The notes beneath the pieces are model-generated. The model did not search any database. It saw only the letters and a program-made list of their open reading frames with translations, and was not told the DNA's origin. Shown here piece by piece: positions 46,201-55,600 of a stretch of DNA of 64,000 bases (positions are counted from its first letter, which is position 1; each line of letters opens with the position of its first letter). Position numbers and translations under genes: made by a program. Source of the DNA: Pachypanchax playfairii (taxonomy: Eukaryota > Chordata > Actinopteri > Cyprinodontiformes > Aplocheilidae); contig SSNP01000095.1 of NCBI GenBank assembly GCA_006937955.1, forward strand, positions 45,555 through 109,554, in the 5' to 3' direction.

Positions 46201-48202
46201 AGGCAGTGTCGCCTCTCATGTGTTGAGCCCATAAAACAAAGGCCATTGTGGCAGAAAAACTGTTTACAAGAAACCCTGGGAAAGCTCAGGGGACTCGAGG
46301 AGCTCTAGGAACACCGGATTCAGGAACAGGACTCAGGATACTACAGGACACAGGAATACAGGTGGATTTGACAAGGGTTCAGACACAGAATAAATACAGA
46401 AGGAGGCTGACGAGGAGACAAGAGACAGCTGGGCAAAATGAACTAACTACAAAACTGAGGCACAGAGGGGAGAACCTGAGAAATACATTAAAATGAAACG
46501 GAATGAACAACTGTGACAATATAAACACAGGTACACAAATATAACTCATAAGAAACCAGACTGGGAAATTGAACACAGGAGATTAAACCAGACAGGACTA
46601 GAGGATAAGGTGAACAAAAACTTGGGAGGGAAAAATCTAACCTGGCTTTTCCAGATCTATGTGTAGCCCCACTGTCCAGTTGGTGCTACACAATGATCTG
46701 GAACTGCTCCATCTGAAAGTGTCTGAAAAAGGGAGGGCCATCTGGTTTGATAGTTTAAGCTGATTGGAAGATGCACCAGCAAGAAAAGCACACACATTGT
46801 TACCATCAAGAAATGCAAAAGTCGCTTCCCTTTGCTCATTTTTCAATGAAGAAGTAGTCTCTAGTTCTCCTAAAACAGATTCAATAGCTGCTTCTATGCA
46901 TACGTCCACAGGCGCGGCCATGTTTGTTTTGCTTTGCTTGGGTACTTGCTGCTATAGTCCTACCTGAACATCCGCCCCTAAGCACAATGCTAACACATGC
47001 AATCTGGGAGACCTCTTCGCCTTAATTTTTGAAAAGCTTAGTCATTGACCCTGTCAAATGCCTTAGATGCATCAATAAACCTGATAATCACAGAGGTGCC
47101 TCTTTCAAGCCACAGATACACAGTTCTGTTCCTAACTTAGGTTCGAAACCAAACTGAATATGTTTTGTTGCTGTACAGTGATACAGACGATCAAGCAATA
47201 TCTTCTCAGGACTTTAGACTAACCCTAACCCTAAAGTAACAGATAGTAAAGAATCTGGTATCAGATCATGGGTCATAAACCCAGAGAAACACAAAGCAAG
47301 CAGTATAACAGTCTTTGGGTTTGCATACTTCCGATGTTCAGCAGGGATTTTGCCTCAGCCGGTTGCCTTATTGTTGGACAATTGTGCTATTGCTAGATTC
47401 ACTTCATAAGGAGTGATAATCACAGCATCCCTGTTAGCAATATTTCCCACTGTGTAGGACTCACTCTTAACACATTAAATAATGCAGAGTAGTGTTGTCT
47501 CCTCCATTCAGCAGTATCGTCTGCCCCAGAAACTCCCTCCATTGCACTGGACAGTGGTATTTGGATTCTGTTTTGAGCCCTGACCTCATTCCGGAAGTCT
47601 ATAACATTGTTTATTAGCAGGGGTAGTACAACAAACTGGGAGACTGACAGGGGGATTTGGGCAGCAACTGCAGTTAGTTGGGGTGAAGAGAGAGGATAGC
47701 CTAAATGCAAAGCTCTCAGTTTACCAGTCAATATATGGCCCAACCCTCACCTGAGCTGTGGGGGGTGACAGAAATGTCTAATATAAGTTGCTTAAATAAT
47801 CTTTTAACAAAATGGCTACAATCAACCTTAGAGAGGAAAACCTCAGCTACCCACCTGCTCAGAAACAAGGATGTGGTTTGAGCATCTGGGATGGATGGAT
47901 GGATGGATGGGATACACTGATTGACTTTTACTGCTTCTTGTTTTAAGGTGGAGTACTACTTCCTGTCCCAGTATGTGTCTGCAATGGAGACCCCATTTCG
48001 TCATGTGATCCATGGCCGTGGCAACCACACTTTGAGTGCGCTTGCTGAGCATCTGGCTCTGCTGACCTCTGACCCAGTACGGTTTGATGAAAGTCGTTTC
48101 AGACGACAGCTGGCCCTGTTTACCTGGACACTGCAGGGAGCCGCCAATGCTCTGAATGGAGATGTGTGGAGCATACACAACAAACACACATATACACACT
48201 GA
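38485..48202 (+). CDS. tfr2: transferrin receptor 2 (tfr2), complete
   Basis: Seventeen coding exons: 38485-38514, 38583-38793, 38865-39057, 39976-40116, 41530-41638, 41714-41956, 42030-42169, 42238-42413, 42487-42606, 42699-42781, 42856-42919, 43023-43090, 43407-43477, 43573-43657, 43839-44063, 44154-44294, 47948-48202. All phases agree, giving 784 residues (human TFR2: 801). It is a type II membrane protein: acidic cytoplasmic tail (1-65), one membrane helix (about 66-89), PA domain, M28-peptidase-like domain, and C-terminal dimerisation domain. The peptidase-like region reads LGAQRDSLGPG, lacking the metal-binding His of true M28 peptidases, as in all transferrin receptors. SARGDYSRAAEML holds the RGD used for transferrin binding in the family. 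NTRIMKVEYYFLSQYVS and RRQLALFTWTLQGAANAL favour TFR2 over TFRC. It senses iron-loaded transferrin at the cell surface. The last intron (3.65 kb) is full of transposon debris. Confidence 0.93.
40182..40253. repeat. (TCTG)n microsatellite
   Basis: About 17 CTGT-type units just downstream of the donor of the fourth tfr2 coding exon, intronic. Confidence 0.95.
40262..40345. repeat. dispersed repeat, copy 2 (pair at 34530)
   Basis: Shares TGTTGTGGAAAAAT, GAGTCAG and TTTATGCATGAATGAGA with 34530-34612. Intronic in tfr2. The remainder of this intron (40346-41529) holds no gene. Confidence 0.5.
44396..44675 (+). repeat. tRNA-derived SINE, diverged
   Basis: Head GGCGGCAGTAGCTCAGGAGG, body with GGCCAAGACACTTC, and a tail ending GGCACTATACAAATAGAAG. 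Related copies are at 4324 and 59262. It lies in the last tfr2 intron. Confidence 0.7.
44790..44935 (-). pseudogene. LINE reverse-transcriptase scrap (CR1/Rex1 type)
   Basis: AAGTCCACCATCATCTTCAC and CAGATTGTTGAGCTCACACC correspond to the same RT segment found at about 35240-35320 in the LINE at 34785. It is short, stopped and intronic in tfr2. Confidence 0.5.
44950..45440. repeat. non-autonomous DNA-transposon-like repeat
   Basis: Multiple ATTCGGGTTA and AACCCGTTTACATG segments occur in both orientations (for example at 44980, 45030, 45270 and 45380), with the ends TGTAGATGCAGC and GCATGTAAATGCAG roughly inverted. It looks like a palindromic MITE. Intronic in tfr2. Confidence 0.45.
45441..46630. 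other. unclassified repeat-like intronic DNA
   Basis: No gene. The text (GGACTCAGG, ACAGGAATACAGG, many short A-rich motifs) resembles fish retroelement LTRs or MITEs, but I cannot define termini. Confidence 0.3.
46637..46925 (-). pseudogene. fragment of a RecQ-like helicase N-terminus (transposon-carried?)
   Basis: The minus strand starts MAAPVDVCIEAAIESVLGEL, then TSSLKNEQREATFAFLDGNN, the Q-motif-like region that precedes the Walker A loop in RecQ-type helicases. The Walker A loop itself is not reached; the sequence instead reads FLAGASSNQLK. Multi-copy helicase fragments of this kind occur in fish genomes. It lies antisense in the last tfr2 intron. The assignment is from weak motif similarity. 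Confidence 0.4.
47020..47745 (-). pseudogene. degenerate LINE reverse transcriptase
   Basis: Minus strand: an open block at 47420-47743 (NVIDFRNEVRAQNRIQIPLS and SSAMEGVSGADDTAEWRRQH), then shifted pieces with ITPYEVNLAIAQLSNNKA and, near 47050-47110, IIRFIDASKAFDRV, which holds the first RT catalytic Asp. Several internal pieces are missing. Intronic in tfr2. Confidence 0.65.
47888..47911. repeat. (ATGG)n microsatellite
   Basis: Five to six GGAT units, 36 bases upstream of the last tfr2 exon. Confidence 0.9.
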
Positions 48203-48264
48203 CAAACACACACACTCACCCAACAAACACAACTACACACACTGAATCGCACAACACACACACG
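48166..48264. repeat. (CA)-rich microsatellite overlapping the tfr2 stop
   Basis: CA-rich repeats begin within the last codons of tfr2 and continue into its 3' untranslated region. The predicted C-terminal tail (HNKHTYTH) is encoded by the repeat. Confidence 0.85.
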
Positions 48265-48603
48265 TATAAAAATTGCCATAATGGGTCGGCCCAAACCTTC
48301 ATGGGGTCCTGTAATCTTGACTACTGTCTTGATAATGTATCTCTTTATTTTCTAATCTATCGCTTTGAGTATATACTTGTAAGCGAGGCAGGAAACAGGA
48401 AGCCTTGCTCTCATAGGCTAGTTTGTTAGCCAATCTGAGTCCAGCAAATTAGCATACATGTCAACCTTGAGAACTCAGAATTAAGGAGACAATTGTGGAG
48501 AATTAGGGAAAACATGTTTGAGGTGCGTCGGAGGGGGAATTTCGATAGAAGTAGTGTCGCAGCGGGGGTTTGATAGTCGTGTTGCAGCGTGGTGGGACCA
48601 TTT

Positions 48604-48860
48604 GCAAATCAAATCAAACTTTATTTATAAAGCGCTTTTCATACAAGATACATGCATCTCAAAGTGCTTTACAGAATAAAAAGACCCCACATAACCCATA
48701 TTCCCATCCCTTCTCCATAACTGTAAAAACAAATGACAATTATTCCCCCTTCCCAAACACAGACAGACACACACTGGCACCTCTCAAAGCCAAATGCACA
48801 TTTGGCTGTTTTTGGCACAAAACACTGGTGATTCTTGCTTCGGACCCTTGCAGCTCGCAC
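48604..48860 (-). repeat. L2-like LINE 3' tail fragment
   Basis: AAATCAAATCAAACTTTATT and AAGTGCTTTACAGAATAAAA match the tail of the LINE at 32096. No coding part is retained. Confidence 0.6.
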
Positions 48861-48961
48861 CTGTGAAAAAGGGTGTGTGTGTTTAATTTGGGGAAATGTG
48901 GACACATTGGGCACTTCCTGGTTTAACATTATTATGTGACTATGTTACAAGTCGTTTTCCA

Positions 48962-49037
48962 GGAGAGAGTGGAGCAGCTGCTCAGAGTGCAGGATTCAGG
49001 AGGATTACATCACAACATGGTTAAAAGCTCCAAAAAG
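48962..49037 (+). other. exon-like segment, not recognised
   Basis: A pyrimidine tract and CAG acceptor, an open frame (core ERVEQLLRVQDSGGLHHNM) and a GTGATT donor. It is downstream of the tfr2 stop and is not part of known transferrin receptors. It could be an alternative tfr2 exon, or repeat text, since the bases after it resemble a fish MITE edge. The rest of 48270-49490 holds nothing else supportable. Confidence 0.25.
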
Positions 49038-49494
49038 GTGATTTTGCATGACATAGGACCTTTAACCCTTAATGTTGAAAAATGGCACTGTTGCAAATAT
49101 GCAGAATTTATTTTTAATTTTTTACAATTTTTTTACACAAGCTACCCTCCTTATGCTGAACTTCTATTAAAAAATGTATTCAGATGTTTTCATTAATTAT
49201 TTAAATGTTTGTTGTAAAAATTCAGATCTGCAGTTTGCGCTAGTTATAGAAAAAAGATAGCAAAAAACAAAAAAAACTGCTCAAGTTAAATTTCGACTCA
49301 ATCACTTAATCTAGTATAACTTGATTTACTGTATTGGATAAATATTAATGGAGAAAAGTTTTATCATATTTTACTTGATAACTGATCTGTAACCATGTGT
49401 TAACATTTATTTTAGTGATTAACAGACAAAAAAATCCAAATCTGAAAGTCTGTGCCTAAATACAGTTATAACTAGCTGAAGTAAAATAGACAAT

Positions 49495-49500
49495 TTTATT
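49495..49500 (-). terminator. polyadenylation signal of the parp14-like gene
   Basis: TTTATT on the plus strand (AATAAA on the minus) 166 bases beyond the minus-strand stop codon. Confidence 0.55.
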
Positions 49501-49665
49501 CATGATAGCAAGAAACAAATAACTGCACAACATTCATCACTGAGCTTCATAAATCTTACACATTCCAAGATTTCATGTTTCAATAAAACAGACTTTTGCA
49601 TTTCTATGCAAACAGATTAACTAACAGGACCTCAAGCCCACAGGAAATATTTTCCCTCCTTACAA

Positions 49666-52600
49666 TCAGTTGAAGGTGACCAGGTATTCTGGGTAGGCTT
49701 GGTCATCGTGGAAGATAACAAATATGGAGGTTTCGTTGTTCACCAAACTATCAAAGCAGTCAGTGGGGTCAGAACCTCGAGGAGGGGGGGCTTTCATGGA
49801 GGAGTTACCAACTGTGTAACGGCCTGTAATAACACGAGCAACATACAATCGTTTCAGGCCTGTTTTGTCCGGTGGAGAGTACCTAGAAGCAGAGTAATTT
49901 GCGTCAACTGCAAAGTACACTCCCTTTCCATATACAGCAGCTGTAAGAGAATACAGAAAAAAAATAATTTCACAAATGAGTTCTATATTTTGAAACTGAT
50001 TGCCATCTTGTCGAGGAGATTCTTATTTTTCCCAACACACATACTCAAAAAATGACACACTGTGCGAGATGTTTACTTAAAATATTGGAATCAACACTGC
50101 AGGTCTATAAGCATAAAATGTCTTAACCCACTGGGAATATGCTAATCAAACTCCATAAAAACAATAACTGAATGTACATGACCAACTCAACAATATTTTA
50201 AATTAATCCACTTCAAGATGGCAATCACAGCTAAAGCCTGGCACACACGGTGAGCCGTCAGATGAGCTAACATATTCAAGTGACCAATCAAAGCGCGTTC
50301 TCTGCTCACGTGATTCCACTCGTGATTTTGTTCACATGATTTCAAGATAGCGGCTTGTTTACAAGCAAGATAGCATTTTGTCCAGAGAAAATGTTGGTTT
50401 GTCTTCAGGGAATGGATGAAACCGAGGCAGATATGAATGTGGAGTAGATGGAAGAAATACTACTACTTTATTGGTTGCAGGGGCGTTGCCGTTGCCACCA
50501 TTTGAGTGCTAGAAAAACATGGGTAAGGTCATGGCTGCAAAGAACGGTTTGCGTCATTGTATCAACCCTGCAGATCGATGAGCCCACTATTTCTAATATC
50601 CTCTTGAAGGACTCAGGATCAAGGCAGTGGAAGTCTCTGAAGGATTCTGGGTCTTTAAGGCACATCTCTTGGAGTATATTGGCATAAACTCCTTGCACGT
50701 CCCTTCTTTGCAGCTATGACCTTGCGTTTCTCTAGCCCTCAAACGGCATCGCCTCAGCAACAAAACAAGTGTAATAGTATCTGTCTCGGTTTCATCCATT
50801 TTCTGAAGAAAAACCAATGTTTTCGTTGAATAAACCGCTATCTTGAAATCATGTGAGCAAAATCACGTGAGCGGAGAACGCATTTTGATTGGTCACTTCA
50901 ATATGTCAGATCAGCTGTCAGCTGAGTGTTCAGCACACACGCTGAGAATTCCACCTCTTGAGGTCAGAAATATCAAACATGTTTGAGTTTCACCTCCACG
51001 CCTTGTGAGGTAGAAATCTCAGCATACTCATAGAGCTATCTGCAAACGGCCTCGAATGACTGTTAGCTCAGCTGATGGCTTCAGTATGCAGCAGGCTTTT
51101 GAAACACAAAATGACTGCAACTCAGTTCATTTTCTAAATATTCTGCCGGAATGTGAAATTAATTAACAATAAATATACAGAGGGGCAAAAAAGTATTTAG
51201 TCAGCCACCAATTGTGTAAGTTCTCCCACTTAAAAAGATCAGAGAGGCCTGTAATTTTCATCATAGGTATACCTCAACTATGAGAGACAAAATGAGGAAA
51301 AAAAATCCAGAAAATCACATTGTCTGATTTTTAAAGAATTTATTTGCAAATTATGGTGGAAAATAAGTATTTGTTCAATAACAAAAGTTAATCTCAATAC
51401 TTTGTTATATAGCCTTTGTTGGCAATGACAGAGGTCAAACGTTTTCTGTAAGTCTTCACAAGGTTTTCACACACTGTTGCTGGTATTTTGGCCCATTCCT
51501 CCATGCAGATCTCCTCTAGAGCAGTGATGTTTTGGGGCTGACGCTGGGCAACACGGACTTTCAACTCCCTCCAGAGATTTTCTATGGGGTTGAGATCTGG
51601 AGACTGGGTAGGCCACTCCAGGACCTTGAAATGCTTCTTACGAAGCCACTCCTTCGTTGCCCGGGCGGTGTGTTTGGGATCATTGTCATGCTGAAAGACC
51701 CAGCCACGTCTCATTTTCAATGCCCTTGCTGATGGAAGGAGGTTTTCACTCAAAATCTTACGATACATGGCCCCATTCATTCTTTCCTTTACACGGATCA
51801 GTCGTCCTGGTCCCCTTGCAGAAAAACAGCCCCAAAGCATGATGTTTCCACCCCCATGCTTTACAGTAGGTATGGTGTTCTTTGGATCCAACTCAGCATT
51901 CTTTCCCCTCCAAACACGACAAGTTGAGTTTCTACCAAAAAGTTCTATTTTGGTTTCATCTGACCATATGATGTTCTCCCAATCCTCTTCTGGATCATCC
52001 AAATGCTCTCTAGCAAACCGCAGACGGGCCTGGACGTGTCCTGGCTTCAGCAGGGGGACACGTCTGGCACTGCAGGATTTGAGTCCCTGGCGGCGTAGTG
52101 TGTTACTGATGGTAGCCTTTGTTACTTTGGTCCCAGCTCTCTGCAGGTCATTCACTAGGTCCCTCCGTGTGGTTCTGGGATTTTTGCTCACCGTTCTTGT
52201 GATCATTTTGACCCCACGGGGTGAGATCTTGCGTGGAGCCCCAGATCGAGGGAGATTATCAGTGGTCTTGTATGTCTTCCATTTTCTAATAATTGCTCCC
52301 ACAGTTGATTTCTTCACACCAAGCTGCTTACCTATTGCAGATTCAGTCTTCCCAGCCTGGTGAAGGTCTACAATTTTGTTTCTGGTGTCCTTTGACAGCT
52401 CTTTGGTCTTGGCCATTGTGGAGTTTGGAGCGTGACTGTTTGAGGTTGTGGACAGGTGTCTTTTATACTGATAACGAGTTCACACAGGTGCCATTAATAC
52501 AGGTAACGAGTGGAGGACCGAGGAGCCTCTTAAAGAAGTTACAGGTCTGTGAAAGCCAGAAATCTTACTTGTTTGTAGGTGACCAAATACTTATTTTCCA

Positions 52601-55600
52601 CCATAATTTGCAAATAAATTCTTTAAAAATCAGACAATGTGATTTTCTGGATTTTTTTTCCTCATTTTGTCTCTCATAGTTGAGGTATACCTATGATGAA
52701 AATTACAGGCCTCTCTGATCTTTTTAAGTGGGAGAACTTACACAATTGGTGGCTGACTAAATACTTTTTTGCCCCACTGTATAACTTGTATATATATTAA
52801 CTTAACATTAACTTAATATATAAATATTTTGAGTATGTAAAAACCATGCAAGACATTGGGATCTGTGTGAAATCAGGTATAGTGTTTTCAAGATTTGATC
52901 AAAATCCTTTGACTCCAACAAAGATTATTTCTGATGAAAACAGCATGAAAGGCAGTGGGTGATATGCTTGTAGGAATGTTTGGTTTTTAAAACTGTTAAA
53001 GGAACAGAAACTTTTTAAAATAACCAGAACTTACCATGTGTTCCAGCGTAACTTCTATCAAATCTGTCTTTTTCAATGCATTCACATGAATCTGCTGAGG
53101 TGCCATGATACAGAAATCTTTCACCAAGTTCTGGTAAACCATTTTTGGCCAGGATTCGCTGCTGACACACGTTAAAAGCATTCCAGAGGTAGACATTCTG
53201 CACACGCTCAATCTGTATCCACAAAAAAGTTTTGTTACTTTCCTTATAGTTTGAAATATTTAACACGGATACACATGTAGATTATTTTCTCAAAGCATAC
53301 ATACTTTGTGAATGTGGTATTTAGCTGTTCTGAGGAAACCACTGGCTACTTCCTGGTACTCCTTTGAGTCACGCTGTAACTCCACCTTTTTAAAGTCCTT
53401 TCCATGCATGGGTTCCCAGTGTGATGGCAGTTCCCAGTCTAAAGCAGACGTCAGGCAAATTGATGTCAGAAATTTGACATGAGATATACACTCACCGTCC
53501 ACTTTATTAGGTACACCTGTCCAACTGCTCGTTAACACTTAATTTCTAATCAGCCAATCACATGGCGGCAACTCAGTGCATTTAGGCATATACACATGGT
53601 CAAGACAATCTCCTGCAGTTCAAACCGAGCATCAGTATGGGGAAGAAAGGTGATTTGAGTAACTTTGAACGTGGCATGGTTGTTGGTGCCAAAATGGCTG
53701 GTCTGAGTATTTCAGAAACTGCTGATCTACTGGGATTTTCACGCACAACCATCTCTAGGGTTTACAGAGAATGGTCCGAAAAAGAAAAAATATCCAATGG
53801 GCGGAAATGCCTTGTTGATGCCAGAGGTTAGAGGAGAATGGCCAGACTGGTTCGAGCTGATAGAAAGGCAACAGTGACTCAAATAACCACTCGTTACAAC
53901 CAAGGTAGGCAGAAGAGCATCTCTGAATGCACAGTACGTCGAACTTTGAGGCAGATGGGCTACAGCAGCAGAAGACCACACCGGGTGCCACTCCTTTCAG
54001 CTAAGAACAGGAAACTGAGGCTACAATTTGCACAAGCTCATCGAAATTGGACAATAGAAGATTGGAAAAACGTTGCCTGGTCTGATGAGTCTCGATTTCT
54101 GCTGCGACATTCGGATGGTAGGGTCAGAATTTGGCGTCAACAACATGAAAGCATGGATCCATCCTGCCTTGTATCAACGGTTCAGGCTGGTGGTGGTGGT
54201 GTAATGGTGTGGGGAATATTTTCTTGGCACTCTTTGGGCCCCTTGGTACCAATTGAGCATCGTTATAACGCCACAGCCTACCTGAGTATTGTTGCTGACC
54301 ATGTCCATCCCTTTATGACCACAATGTACCCAACTTCTGATGGCTACTTTCAGCAGGATAATGCGCCATGTCATAAAGCTGGAATCATCTCGAACTGGTT
54401 TCTTGAACATGACAATGAGTTCACTGTACTCAAATGGCCTCCACAGTCACCAGATCTCAATCCAATAGAGCATCTTTGGGATGTGGTGGAACGGGAGATT
54501 CGCATCATGGATGTGCAGCGGAGAAATCTGCGCCAACTGTGTGATGCCATCATGTCAATATGGACCAAACTCTCTGAGGAATGCTTCCAGCACCTTGTTG
54601 AATCTATGCCACGAAGAATTGAGGCAGTTCTGAAGGCAAAAGGGGGTCCAACCCGTTACTAGCATGGTGTACCTAATAAAGTGGCCGGTGAGTGTATATG
54701 AAACAGTTAGCTCAGTACTGTTCAAAAAATAAAGAGGAAACTACAAGATGTCACCTACCTGTTTTAGACTCAGTCCTTTTCAGCTTGTATGTTCTGCCTG
54801 TCTGCCAGTCTGTGGCTTCTTCTGCCTTTAGGTTTGCTTTCACCACTCTGCCTGCTGAAGTCGTTATATCCTCTGAAACTTTGTTTTCCAAATGAGCTTG
54901 CTCCAGAGTGTAATTGTCACGCAGACACAACTCCTGCCAATCTCCATTTTCATCTTTAACCGCCCACTGGACAGTAAGAGCCAACAATGCCTCCTCCTTA
55001 ACTTTAATGTCTTCTTCAAGGGCTTTTTGAACTGCTTTGTTAATCAGTTCAATGACACTTAAAACATCTTCTTTTAAGCCTCTTAACACATAGACTCCAT
55101 TGCCTGACTCTGACCGATCTCTCACTCCAGATATAATTGCGTTTCCAGTGGTCATTCTCTTGGAGCTCTGACATTTTCGGAGCTCCAGACTAATTTGAGT
55201 GACTTGGATTTTTGCCAGCACGGCATTCAACTCCATTACATCCAGCTTTAAGAAATCATGTACATCAATGGTTCGCTCAAACAAGTCTTTCTGCAACATT
55301 GTCTCTAAATCAGATTTGACGATCTTGATGGTGTCTTGATTGCAACTTATTACTTGTAAAACTGCTGGTTGTGGCTTTGAGATAAAGGGTTGGTCTTGTG
55401 ATGCTGACGACACAGAGGGTTTTCTTGAACCCCTTTCAAATAACTCCTTGAGCTTCTGTTTAGCCTTCTCTGTAATAAAAATAACACTTTAAAAAATATG
55501 TACATAAATTCAGTCCATTTTTTTACAGCTTATGTCTGGTTTTACTTTCTATGTCATTTTTGAAGATGTAAAAAACCCTGAAAGTATATTATTTTATCTT

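Noticed and set aside
48203..48600. Iron-responsive element 3' of tfr2
   Set aside because: No CAGWGH loop with paired flanks seen by eye. TFR2, unlike TFRC, lacks these elements, so absence is expected.
48566..48866. 98-residue plus-strand frame
   Set aside because: Lies on the complement of an L2-like LINE 3' tail; no domain.
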